Part shown: in pieces, positions 8,133 to 15,199 of the stretch
How the letters are laid out: the number at the start of each line of letters is the position of its first letter
Position numbering within the stretch: the first letter of the stretch is position 1
Virus record (IMG/VR): IMGVR_UViG_3300022921_001161
Span: 1 to 42,333 of that record
DNA length: 42,333 bases
Direction: 5' to 3' (one strand)
Origin: a virus
Program-made: the position numbers and the translations under genes
Notes under the pieces: model-generated
The model's database searches: none
Told to the model about the DNA's origin: nothing
The model's input: only the letters and a program-made list of their open reading frames with translations

Positions 8133-8175
8133 GTAAAACATAGTAGACATCCTCGTCTATAACTCGGAGAAGTAA

Positions 8176-8862
8176 ATGAAAAAATATGAAGAAGTAACAC
8201 GCAGAATTAAGGACGCAAACAAGCGTTATTGGGCGGGTGACAATATTAGTGAATTCATCTATGAAGGTGAAAAACAAAAACTAATTGACGAAGCCGCGGA
8301 AAAGTTTGAAGGCGTTCTAGACGCACTTATTATCGATAGAGAAAACGATCCTAACAGTCATGGTACTGCTAAACGTCTTGCAAAAATGTATTACAATGAA
8401 CTAATGCAAGGACGTTATGATAAGATTCCTACAGCAACAGCGTTTCCAAACGAAGGTGAAAATGCTTACACAGGTATGCTTGTTGTAAGAAGCGAACTTA
8501 AAAGTGTTTGTTCGCATCACCATCAACCAGTAACAGGAGTAGCATATATTGGCGTTATTCCTAATGGAAAAGTAATTGGACTTTCTAAGTATACACGTAT
8601 TGCACAGTGGTGTGCTAGACGTGGTACACTACAAGAAGAACTTGCAAATGATATTGCACGTGAAATTGAAAAGGCTACTAATGCAAAACACTTAGGTGTA
8701 TACATTCAAGCAACACATGGTTGTTGTGAAAATAGAGGCATTATGGCGCATAGTTCATTAACTCAAACAACTGTACTAAAAGGTAGTTTTAAAGAAGATG
8801 CAGGAACTAAAAAAGAGTTTATGGATAATATTAAATTACAACAGGAGTTTGCACCAAGATGA
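8176..8862 (+). CDS. folE: GTP cyclohydrolase I
   Basis: The 228-residue product is GTP cyclohydrolase I, which converts GTP to dihydroneopterin triphosphate, the first step towards folate and 7-deazaguanines. RLAKMYYNELMQG (67-79) and VCSHHHQPVTGVAYIGVIPNG (111-131) are family signatures. C112, H115 and C183 or C184 (ATHGCCENRG) are the zinc site. Length and motif order are those of a complete enzyme. With QueE directly downstream and the QueD-like and DpdA-like genes upstream, the likely purpose is preQ0-type base synthesis for DNA modification. It is driven by the strong promoter at 8104-8132. Confidence 0.93.
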   Translation: MKKYEEVTRRIKDANKRYWAGDNISEFIYEGEKQKLIDEAAEKFEGVLDALIIDRENDPNSHGTAKRLAKMYYNELMQGRYDKIPTATAFPNEGENAYTGMLVVRSELKSVCSHHHQPVTGVAYIGVIPNGKVIGLSKYTRIAQWCARRGTLQEELANDIAREIEKATNAKHLGVYIQATHGCCENRGIMAHSSLTQTTVLKGSFKEDAGTKKEFMDNIKLQQEFAPR

Positions 8863-9047
8863 TAACAGAAGGACCTATGAAATCACATATTGAAAGAAGC
8901 AAGGAAGGTGTAATCAAAGTAGAATACACTACCTACACAGTTAAAGATGGTATGCTTGTTAAAGATACTACTATTCGACAATTTCAAAAAAATGGTGATT
9001 ATCACGACGCATATTATAATGAGCCATTGGTACAGGTGAAAGAATGA
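8859..9047 (+). CDS. Small hypothetical protein between folE and queE
   Basis: The product has 62 residues and overlaps folE by 4 nt (ATGA) and queE by 4 nt (ATGA), so it is translationally coupled on both sides. The sequence is beta-rich (VIKVEYTTYTVKDGMLVKDTTIRQF) and ends with an acidic/amide tail. An alternative in-frame ATG at 8877 has AAGGA four bases ahead and would remove six residues. No family is recognised. Its place inside the folE-queE unit suggests a role in that pathway but does not show it. Confidence 0.6.
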   Translation: MITEGPMKSHIERSKEGVIKVEYTTYTVKDGMLVKDTTIRQFQKNGDYHDAYYNEPLVQVKE

Positions 9048-9928
9048 AACTAAGATATTCAGAAGCATTTTATAGTGTACAGGGCGAAGGCAAGTTTGTT
9101 GGAGTCCCTAGTGTGTTCTTAAGAACATTTGGTTGTAACTTTCGTTGTATGAACTTTGGGTTGCCTAGAGGTACTCCAATGAGAGAAACTGGTGTTAAGT
9201 ATAACCCAGAGGTACGTAAACTTTTAGATGAAGGTGTTACTGAGAAGGTAGATACTTTTCATGAGTTGCCTATTGTGCATACAGGTTGTGACACATATGC
9301 AAGTATCTATCCTGAATTTAAAAAGTTTATGAAAGATAAAACTGTTGATGAAGTAGTAGAGCATATTCTTAGTTTAACTCCAGAAGGCAAGTGGACTATG
9401 AATAATGGTCAAGATGTACACTTTATTTTAACGGGTGGTGAACCTTTGTTAGGTTGGCAACGATTTTACAAGGAATTATTCGAACACCCAAGAATGCGAG
9501 ACTTAAAAAATGTTACATTTGAAACAAATACAACACAAACTTTACACAATGATTTCAAACAATACTTGGAAACTCAAGACAGATTTGAAGTCACTTTTAG
9601 TTGCAGTCCGAAACTTTCCGTTAGCGGAGAGTCTTGGGGTGATGCTATCAATCCCGATATTGCTCGTAGTTACTTTGATGTACCTAATAGTAATATGTAT
9701 TTTAAATTTGTTGTTGCTGATAACATGGACGTGGATGAAGTTACCAAAGCGGTTCAAGAATATCGTGACGCTGGGATCGATGTTCCAGTTTATATCATGC
9801 CGTTGGGGGGCAGATCGGAAGAATACACCCTCAACACTAGACGAGTCGCAGAATTGGCAATGGAGCGGGGCTGGCGTTACACCCCAAGACTACACGTCGA
9901 CATCTTCGGCAACGCATGGGGAACTTAA
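9044..9928 (+). CDS. queE: 7-carboxy-7-deazaguanine synthase (radical SAM)
   Basis: The 294-residue product is QueE, the radical SAM enzyme that contracts 6-carboxytetrahydropterin to 7-carboxy-7-deazaguanine. YSVQGEG (10-16) and FLRTFGCNF (25-33) are QueE hallmarks, and LTGGEPLL is the SAM-binding GGEP motif. The cluster cysteines look unusual. C31 and C35 are in the normal CxxxC spacing, but the third, in GCDTYAS (C82), comes after a 46-residue insertion. The CDT context matches the canonical third cysteine. The C-terminal stretch RLHVDIFGNAWGT is typical. It sits in the folE operon. The last roughly 150 bases are visibly richer in G+C than the rest. Confidence 0.88.
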   Translation: MKLRYSEAFYSVQGEGKFVGVPSVFLRTFGCNFRCMNFGLPRGTPMRETGVKYNPEVRKLLDEGVTEKVDTFHELPIVHTGCDTYASIYPEFKKFMKDKTVDEVVEHILSLTPEGKWTMNNGQDVHFILTGGEPLLGWQRFYKELFEHPRMRDLKNVTFETNTTQTLHNDFKQYLETQDRFEVTFSCSPKLSVSGESWGDAINPDIARSYFDVPNSNMYFKFVVADNMDVDEVTKAVQEYRDAGIDVPVYIMPLGGRSEEYTLNTRRVAELAMERGWRYTPRLHVDIFGNAWGT

Positions 9929-9982
9929 GAAAAAACACTCAAGTAAACCTCTTGATGATGAATTAAGAGAGAAAGGACTATT

Positions 9983-10351
9983 ATGATGGATAAACTTAAA
10001 AATATGTTTAAAAAGAAACAAACTAATACAACAGAACTTTCTCATCGTGACTTAATGATGAAAGAGAAGGAGGCGGCAACTAAGGCTAAAAAACCTTGGG
10101 TTGGCGTACTTGATACACAAGTTAATAAAGACAACATTCGAAACGGATTCTTTGAACTCGATTGGAATAATGAATTTATTGAGCAACTGCTTGATGCTGG
10201 TTATGCTGGTGAGAGCAATGAAGAAATTGTTGATTTGTGGTTTAAAGATCTTGCTAGAAATGTACTCGAAGACGAAGGACATGATCCTAATCGAGGAGCA
10301 GGTTTTATTAATACAAAAAATTTAGGTGACGGTAAATCGGAGGTCAAATAA
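9983..10351 (+). CDS. Conserved T4-like phage hypothetical protein
   Basis: The product has 122 residues. The first 40 are very Lys-rich (KLKNMFKKKQ, MMKEKEAATKAKK), followed by a compact domain: PWVGVLDTQVNKDNIRNGFFELDWNNEFIEQLLDAGY and EEIVDLWFKDLARNVL. I recognise this second part as a conserved protein of T4-like cyanophages without known function. It starts 54 nt after queE, with AAGGA in front of ATG 9983, and ends in a 1-nt overlap with the next ATG. The basic N-terminus and acidic body might bind nucleic acid or another phage protein. Confidence 0.7.
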   Translation: MMDKLKNMFKKKQTNTTELSHRDLMMKEKEAATKAKKPWVGVLDTQVNKDNIRNGFFELDWNNEFIEQLLDAGYAGESNEEIVDLWFKDLARNVLEDEGHDPNRGAGFINTKNLGDGKSEVK

Positions 10352-11061
10352 TGTCATTAATTAGAATTAAAAGTTACCACCCTCTAACAGAGTTTGCACC
10401 AAGTTGGAATATTCCACTTTGGTTAACAAACTGGACTGATCTCGATCATGTTGATAAATGTCGTGAGTGGATTGTAAACAATGAAAAAACTATTTTAAAT
10501 TTAGAATATTCTAATAGCGGTGGTACTGGATTAGATGAAAATCATATCACTACACGCTTTGGACGTTATAATCTTTTAAAGATGGAAGAGGCGGCTTTTA
10601 GTGAATTGCTAACATTCTTAAGATACTCATATCTCGAGTATGTTAAACAACAGCAATTAGAATTAAAAGATCTACAAATTGTTTGTTGGGCAAATATCTT
10701 ACGAAAAGATGAAGGTATGGATTCACACGCCCATGGTGCTCAACCTGATTCGTACTTGAGTGGTAATGTACATCTTGATGATTATGAAACTAAAACTGTT
10801 TATCATTCTGCATTTGATCCTGAATCAAAAATTGCATTACCAAATAAAAAAGGTGGTTGTGTAATTTTTCCAAGTTGCGTACCACACTATGTAGAAAAGT
10901 ATACTAAAGACGATGTTCGAGTAAGTGTAGCATTTGATTTACGACTAACTGGATCTTTTGATGCAGAGTTTTTTAATGCTGTTCCATTTATTAATAAAGA
11001 TATCTTAGAAGATATTCAAAGTAAATCACAACAACAGGTTGACAAACAAACAAAAGGGTAG
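10351..11061 (+). CDS. 2OG-Fe(II) oxygenase-like protein
   Basis: The product has 236 residues. The C-terminal half follows the double-stranded beta-helix of the phage 2OG-Fe(II) oxygenase family. SHAHGAQPDSYLSGNVHLDD carries the first iron-ligand region. GGCVIFPSCVPHYVEKYTKDDVRVSVAFDLRL carries the distal His and the Arg that binds 2-oxoglutarate. FPS..PHxV..Y...D.R.S.AFD is the usual spacing for this group. The substrate is unknown; phage members are proposed to hydroxylate proteins or DNA. The promoter of the exonuclease gene lies inside its 3' end. Confidence 0.75.
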   Translation: MSLIRIKSYHPLTEFAPSWNIPLWLTNWTDLDHVDKCREWIVNNEKTILNLEYSNSGGTGLDENHITTRFGRYNLLKMEEAAFSELLTFLRYSYLEYVKQQQLELKDLQIVCWANILRKDEGMDSHAHGAQPDSYLSGNVHLDDYETKTVYHSAFDPESKIALPNKKGGCVIFPSCVPHYVEKYTKDDVRVSVAFDLRLTGSFDAEFFNAVPFINKDILEDIQSKSQQQVDKQTKG

Positions 11062-11067
11062 TATAAT
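11039..11067 (+). promoter_or_regulatory. sigma70-type promoter for the exonuclease gene
   Basis: TTGACA at 11039-11044 and TATAAT at 11062-11067 are both consensus, with a 17-bp spacer. The -35 box lies in the last codons of the upstream oxygenase gene. The -10 box ends only six bases before the ATG at 11074, so transcripts would begin at or within a base of the start codon. That would give a leaderless message, unless most translation comes from the longer upstream transcript. Confidence 0.75.
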
Positions 11068-11073
11068 AAAACA

Positions 11074-12057
11074 ATGACATATATTCTAGTAGATACAGCA
11101 AATACATTCTTTAGAGCAAGGCACGTTATTCGTGGTAACCTTACAGATAAAGTAGGTATGGCATTTCATATTACTCTTAGTAGTTTGAAAAAGGCTTGGC
11201 AAGAGTTTGATGGTAGTCATGTTGTGTTCTGCTTAGAAGGACGTAGTTGGCGTAAAGATTATTACGAGCCTTACAAAAGAAATAGAAGCGATGCTCGTGC
11301 GGCACTAACTGCAAGTCAGCAAGAAGAAGAGGAAGTCTTCTGGGAAATGTTTGATGAGTTTAAAGATTTTGTAACTACAAAAACTAACTGTACTGTTTTA
11401 CAACATCCTGAACTTGAAGCAGATGATTTAATTGCAGGTTGGGTGCAATCACACCCTAACGATAATCATGTTATTATTTCAACCGACGGTGACTTTGCAC
11501 AACTTATTGCACCTAATGTTAAACAATATAACGGTATTCAAGATGTTACAATTACACACGAAGGTTACTTTGACAAAAAAGGTCAACCTGTAATTGATAA
11601 GAAAACTAAACAGCCTAAAGGTGCTCCTGATCCACAATGGTTACTATTTGAAAAGTGTATGCGAGGCGATACTAGTGACAATGTGTTTAGTGCATATCCT
11701 GGTGTACGTGTTAAAGGTACTAAGAACAAAGTAGGTCTTACAGAAGCCTATGCTGATAAAGATAGTAAAGGTTATAATTGGAATAACATGATGCTACAAC
11801 GTTGGGTAGATCATGACGGTGTTGAGCATCGTGTACTAGATGATTATACTAGAAATGTAACACTTTGTGATTTATCTGCACAGCCTGATGATATTAAAGT
11901 TAAAATTGCAGAAACTATTGCAACAGCAACTAAGGTAGAAGCAGTATCGCAAGTTGGATTAAGACTTATGAAATTTTGTGCAAAGCACGATTTACAAAGA
12001 ATTGTAGATCAAGTGCAGGCTTATAGTGAACCTTTACAAGCAAGGTATGAAGCATGA
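11074..12057 (+). CDS. T4 RNase H-like 5'-3' exonuclease / flap endonuclease
   Basis: The product has 327 residues of the FEN-1/T4 RNase H family, which removes RNA primers and flaps during lagging-strand synthesis. D7 in LVDTAN, FCLEGRSWRKDYYEPYKRNR (the R..K..YK arch), ELEADDLIAGW and STDGDFAQL are the metal-binding acidic motifs in the correct order. The helix-hairpin-helix region follows around GDTSDNVFSAYPGVRVKGTK. There is no Shine-Dalgarno sequence close to the ATG, in line with the overlapping promoter. The stop overlaps the next start by 4 nt (ATGA). Confidence 0.88.
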   Translation: MTYILVDTANTFFRARHVIRGNLTDKVGMAFHITLSSLKKAWQEFDGSHVVFCLEGRSWRKDYYEPYKRNRSDARAALTASQQEEEEVFWEMFDEFKDFVTTKTNCTVLQHPELEADDLIAGWVQSHPNDNHVIISTDGDFAQLIAPNVKQYNGIQDVTITHEGYFDKKGQPVIDKKTKQPKGAPDPQWLLFEKCMRGDTSDNVFSAYPGVRVKGTKNKVGLTEAYADKDSKGYNWNNMMLQRWVDHDGVEHRVLDDYTRNVTLCDLSAQPDDIKVKIAETIATATKVEAVSQVGLRLMKFCAKHDLQRIVDQVQAYSEPLQARYEA

Positions 12058-12584
12058 TATATGAAGAAGTAGGATACTTTTATGCATACGAATTATTCGG
12101 CCAACGTGACCCAGAAATTATCAAATTTGTAGAAAATTTACCATTTGATACTGGTACCGATAATCCAATGGATAACCATAAAAGAGACTTTGTATGTAAA
12201 CTGATGGGTAGAATTATTGATAATCTATCTGTCCAAAATCTAAAAATTAGCGAAATTAAAAGGTTAAATAACTTGCTAAACTTACCTGAGGATGAATATA
12301 CTCTAAAGGAAGTTGAAGAAGCAAGCGGTACAGAAGACTATAGAAATACATTCGTGAAGTCTATGTTAAAACGTGATAAACGCCATATGAGAGAACGTGA
12401 GTTTGATCTAGAAGAAATAATCGACTCTGTAATCAATGGAGATTGCGAACCACCAATGCTACTGACTACAGAAGGTAAAACTTTTGTAATTGATGGACGT
12501 ACAAGATTGTATGCGGCTATCGCGGCCAATACAGATATAAATGTAAGAGTCATAGACTCTGAAACTTTTAAGGAGGCAATGTAA
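12054..12584 (+). CDS. ParB/sulfiredoxin-like domain protein
   Basis: The product has 176 residues. The C-terminal part (about 116-176) shows the ParB-like pattern. FDLEEIIDSVINGDCEPPML is followed by VIDGRTRLYAAIAANTDINVRVID, where GRTRLYAA corresponds to the GxHRxxAA motif that in ParB and related proteins binds or hydrolyses nucleotides. The N-terminal 110 residues are helical and unrecognised. Standalone ParB-like proteins are common in phages and often of uncertain role. It is coupled to the exonuclease (ATGA) and to the next gene (TAATG). Confidence 0.65.
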   Translation: MIYEEVGYFYAYELFGQRDPEIIKFVENLPFDTGTDNPMDNHKRDFVCKLMGRIIDNLSVQNLKISEIKRLNNLLNLPEDEYTLKEVEEASGTEDYRNTFVKSMLKRDKRHMREREFDLEEIIDSVINGDCEPPMLLTTEGKTFVIDGRTRLYAAIAANTDINVRVIDSETFKEAM

Positions 12585-13072
12585 TGACACATTTAAAAGC
12601 AAACCCAATCGTTGCAAACAAATTCTGGATTATTGAAGAAGACGGGGAACGTATTGGTACGTTATCACGTCAAGAAGATAAGACATATATGTATTGCTGT
12701 AATACACATACTAAGTTTTACGAAAACGAAAAACAACTTACTAGCGATATTGAAATCGAATGGGGAGTTAAAGACACTTCAACTAAGGCACCCCAAGAAA
12801 AAGAAGTTCAAGGATTTCCAACTAGTTGTATTCCACACAATGCAATGTATGATGTAAAACGTAAACTTCCTTTGTTTACTAAGAGTAAAAAAAGTAAAAG
12901 TTTATATTGTGCAGGTTACTATATTATTAAATTCGATAAAGGTTGGGTAAGAAGTTTTTGTCCTAAACTAATGACTATTGAAGGTTATACTTCTAAAGGT
13001 CCATTTAAAGATGAATTAACAATGCGACAAGAATTAAGTAAGGCAAATGCAGATGCAAAAAGAACCGATTAA
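12584..13072 (+). CDS. Conserved phage hypothetical protein
   Basis: The product has 162 residues, starting at a TAATG junction. The N-terminal part is beta-rich (KFWIIEEDGERIGTLSRQEDKTYMYC) and looks like a small barrel. A QGFPTSCIPHNAMYDVKRKLPLFTKSKKSKSLYCAGYYII stretch (88-128) has a conserved look, with a basic patch and a cysteine pair. I recognise similar proteins in T4-like cyanophages, all of unknown function. The 3' end overlaps the next gene by 26 nt. Confidence 0.7.
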   Translation: MTHLKANPIVANKFWIIEEDGERIGTLSRQEDKTYMYCCNTHTKFYENEKQLTSDIEIEWGVKDTSTKAPQEKEVQGFPTSCIPHNAMYDVKRKLPLFTKSKKSKSLYCAGYYIIKFDKGWVRSFCPKLMTIEGYTSKGPFKDELTMRQELSKANADAKRTD

Positions 13073-13298
13073 TACAAGTCCATTAGAACAATTTATTCAG
13101 CAAGTAAAGTCTGCTAAATTATCTAATGCTAAAGATGTTAAACTTAATATGCAACAAGCCGAAATACTTGCACTTACAATCGGCCAAGTTGAATCTAGAC
13201 TCCATGGAGAACTAGAAAGACTCGTGGCCGATAATGCCACTCGTCAAGAAAACGAAGTCGTCAATTTAGAGATGGACGGTGGTGGCTTTAAAGAATAA
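13047..13298 (+). CDS. Small hypothetical protein
   Basis: The product has 83 residues, mostly two helices (LEQFIQQVKSAKLSNAKDVKLNMQQAEILALTIGQVESRLHGELERL) with an acidic Gly-rich tail. AAGG lies about five bases before the ATG at 13047; a second in-frame ATG two codons on is also possible. It is seen as a conserved small gene near the ParB-like and hypothetical genes in related phages. No enzymatic motif is present. It ends with a TAATG junction to the next gene. Confidence 0.65.
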   Translation: MQMQKEPINTSPLEQFIQQVKSAKLSNAKDVKLNMQQAEILALTIGQVESRLHGELERLVADNATRQENEVVNLEMDGGGFKE

Positions 13299-13915
13299 TG
13301 GAAACACAAACACTCTTTTCAACTGATATCTATAAAGTAAAGGTTGATAAGCATGACGAAATCAAATCATTCTTTGTTTCAAATATAGAAAGCGAATTCA
13401 ATACTAAAGGTCCTAATTGCGATTTTTGCAATGTATACAGCGATTATTTTCCAGGTGCTCGTGCAGTAGACTGGGATGACCTGTTTGTAAAATATGAACC
13501 TACAATAAGTAAATTTATTAGTCATTACGGATTTAATACTGACAAGTATCACTGGACTATCGGTATTGATGCTTGGTATAACGTAACTGGTAAAGATGGC
13601 TGGGGAGAAACACATAACCATCTATCAAGTCCTCGCACCATACAAATTTGTGCAGTACATTATGTAAAATATGATACTGCAATACACACTCCTACTGTAT
13701 TTTATAACCCTTCACAAGATGGTATTAGAAGTACACAACCTACTCCTGTAGTAGAAAAACTACCTAATCTATGGCCAAAAGAAGTCGTATATGCTAACGC
13801 ACAAGAAGGCGATATGATATTTTTTCCACCCTATTTAAACCATAGTATTCCTAAACAAACAACAACAGAACCTCGTATAACGACGGCATTTAACATAACA
13901 ATTACTGAGAAATAA
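13298..13915 (+). CDS. 2OG-Fe(II) oxygenase-family protein
   Basis: The product has 205 residues and fits the small phage 2OG-Fe(II) oxygenase family (2OG-FeII_Oxy_5 type). IGIDAWYNVTGKDGWGETHNHLSS contains the HNH-like first iron region. EGDMIFFPPYLNHSIPKQTT...EPRITTAFNI holds the distal His and the Arg for 2-oxoglutarate, with the usual GDxxxFPxxxxHxVxP...RxSxAFN pattern. Proteins of this group often lie among the structural and replication genes of T4-like marine phages, and the target is unknown. It begins at a TAATG junction and ends next to a late-type promoter. Confidence 0.8.
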   Translation: METQTLFSTDIYKVKVDKHDEIKSFFVSNIESEFNTKGPNCDFCNVYSDYFPGARAVDWDDLFVKYEPTISKFISHYGFNTDKYHWTIGIDAWYNVTGKDGWGETHNHLSSPRTIQICAVHYVKYDTAIHTPTVFYNPSQDGIRSTQPTPVVEKLPNLWPKEVVYANAQEGDMIFFPPYLNHSIPKQTTTEPRITTAFNITITEK

Positions 13916-13923
13916 GATAAATA
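13916..13923 (+). promoter_or_regulatory. T4-late-type promoter (GATAAATA)
   Basis: GATAAATA matches the NATAAATA -10 element used by gp55-type late sigma factors in T4-like phages. It directly follows the stop of the oxygenase gene. By T4 spacing, transcription would start near 13929, giving about 30 nt of leader with AAGGA before the ATG at 13959. The neighbourhood is AT-rich, so a chance match is possible. Confidence 0.5.
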
Positions 13924-13958
13924 TATACGTAGTTAACTAAAAGGAATACGTATATTTT

Positions 13959-14249
13959 ATGTCAAGACCTAAACCAACAGTATTGTTAGAACACATAGAT
14001 AAGAAAACATATAAGAGCGATCAGATACTCGCCGCGGAAGCCATTTGGGCAGTGTTTTATCAAAGTAAGCCTTTTAACTTAAAAACTCAAAATTCACTAA
14101 CAAATTTTCCTGGACCTAAATACAAAAAAGTATCTTTTTCAAATCCAGGACACGCACATAACTTAGCGAAAAAATTAAACGATTTATTTAACACAGATCA
14201 ATTTTCTGTAGTAAGATTAGTAGACGGAGATGTAGTTAAAGAAATATAG
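13959..14249 (+). CDS. Conserved phage hypothetical protein
   Basis: The product has 96 residues beginning MSRPKPTVLLE, a start I recognise from a conserved T4-like cyanophage family of unknown function. It has a short helical N-terminal part (SDQILAAEAIWAVFYQSKPF), a loop rich in Pro, Lys and Phe, and a C-terminal beta-like end (FSVVRLVDGDVVKEI). The presence of a late promoter upstream suggests expression with structural genes. It may be a small virion or assembly protein, but nothing in the sequence proves this. Confidence 0.7.
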   Translation: MSRPKPTVLLEHIDKKTYKSDQILAAEAIWAVFYQSKPFNLKTQNSLTNFPGPKYKKVSFSNPGHAHNLAKKLNDLFNTDQFSVVRLVDGDVVKEI

Positions 14250-14273
14250 TACAATAACAGGGCGGAGGGCAAT

Positions 14274-14699
14274 ATGTACGAATATAAAGTAAAGGTAGTA
14301 AAAGTCGTGGACGGCGATACAGTAGACGTAGACATAGACTTAGGATTTGGAGTATGGTTAAAAGATGAACGTGTCCGTATCATGGGCATAGACACACCAG
14401 AATCAAGAACCAGAGACAAAGTAGAAAAGAAATTCGGACTTGCTTCTAAAGCACGTCTTAAAGAATTACTAGATAAAACTGCTATTCTAAAAACACAAGT
14501 TAATAAGAATGGCGAAGATATGAAAGGCAAGTTCGGACGTATCTTAGGAGACTTTGTTTCTAATGACGGACGTATGGTAACAGACATTCTTGTAGAAGAA
14601 GGTCATGCTGTTGCATACTTCGGTGGAAGCAAAGAAGAAGTACAAATGAAGCATATGGCTAATAGAGAAAAACTTCTACGCGAAGGCAAGGTAAAGTGA
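14274..14699 (+). CDS. Thermonuclease-like (SNase) nuclease
   Basis: The product has 141 residues covering a whole staphylococcal-nuclease domain. VVDGDTVDVDIDLGFG carries the first acidic pair. RVRIMGIDTPESRT carries the Arg and the DTPE motif. GKFGRILGDF has the second catalytic Arg, and VEEGHAVAYFGG closes the barrel. There is no signal peptide, so it acts in the cytoplasm, perhaps in host DNA breakdown for nucleotide recycling. GGCGGAGGG lies just ahead of the ATG. The stop overlaps the next start (GTGA). Confidence 0.88.
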   Translation: MYEYKVKVVKVVDGDTVDVDIDLGFGVWLKDERVRIMGIDTPESRTRDKVEKKFGLASKARLKELLDKTAILKTQVNKNGEDMKGKFGRILGDFVSNDGRMVTDILVEEGHAVAYFGGSKEEVQMKHMANREKLLREGKVK

Positions 14700-15088
14700 A
14701 CTGGAAAGAAACCTATACAAAAGTTTTCTTAAAACAAGCAGACATTAGTATTAATGAAGCCACTATGAAACAGTATCTATCTGTTTGGTGGCAAAATACT
14801 AGAGTAAAAGAAACAGGTGGCTTGCGTCTTACTGATAAAGGCTACTTATTTCTTACAGAAAAAATAGGAATCACAGACTATGAGGTTCCATTCCCACAAG
14901 ATTTTGAACTTACAACTAACACAGTAATTTGGTTAGACCAATTTATTACGTGTCCATACTACTTGACTAACAGAATGATAGTAGTTTTTGACGAAAAGAA
15001 AGCACTCGAATTACATCTTTTTAGTGGTGATGTTAAGAAATACGGCTTAACTAAAGCATTAAAACGAGCAGACGAAGAACTATCTTAA
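14696..15088 (+). CDS. Hypothetical protein
   Basis: The product has 130 residues, starting at a GTG that overlaps the nuclease stop (GTGA), with AAGG a few bases upstream. The sequence has a helical N-terminus, then KETGGLRLTDKGYLFLTEKIGITDYEVPFP and WLDQFITCPYYLTNRMIVVFDEKKALELHLFSGDV. That combination looks like a winged-helix-type module (helix, GLRLTDKGY wing). Similar proteins occur in T4-like phages and have no assigned function. A DNA-binding role is a guess from the fold pattern. Confidence 0.6.
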   Translation: MNWKETYTKVFLKQADISINEATMKQYLSVWWQNTRVKETGGLRLTDKGYLFLTEKIGITDYEVPFPQDFELTTNTVIWLDQFITCPYYLTNRMIVVFDEKKALELHLFSGDVKKYGLTKALKRADEELS

Positions 15089-15122
15089 TCTATTTTTTTC
15101 ACCAAAATATATAAAAAACCGG

Positions 15123-15150
15123 TTGACTTTTATCCTAGTGATGCTATACT
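15123..15150 (+). promoter_or_regulatory. sigma70-type promoter for the MoxR gene
   Basis: TTGACT (15123-15128) and TATACT (15145-15150) are separated by 16 bp, in the 111-bp gap before the MoxR gene. The leader that follows contains AAGGCACTGA and GAGAGGAATACA just before the ATG (15174-15202). It is nearly repeated in front of the VWA gene, so the two genes are probably controlled together. The gap upstream also holds a T7 run after the previous stop, without a convincing hairpin. Confidence 0.75.
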
Positions 15151-15199
15151 ATAAACATAGTTAGAAATTAACTAAGGCACTGAAAGAGAGGAATACAAA

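Noticed and set aside
8133-8175. Possible riboswitch in the folE leader, for example a preQ1 type
   Set aside because: The leader is only about 37 nt, lacks the C-rich and A-rich parts of a preQ1 aptamer, and no stable hairpin was seen.
9510-9986. Long open frame overlapping the end of queE and reaching past its stop, ending KPLDDELREKGLL
   Set aside because: It has no start codon with a ribosome site, and QueE in the other frame has all family motifs and a typical C-terminus. A frameshift extension of QueE is possible but nothing positive supports it.
14198-14587. Minus-strand open frame opposite the thermonuclease
   Set aside because: The plus strand encodes a complete SNase domain; the minus frame is a shadow with Ser/Thr/Leu-rich low-complexity sequence.
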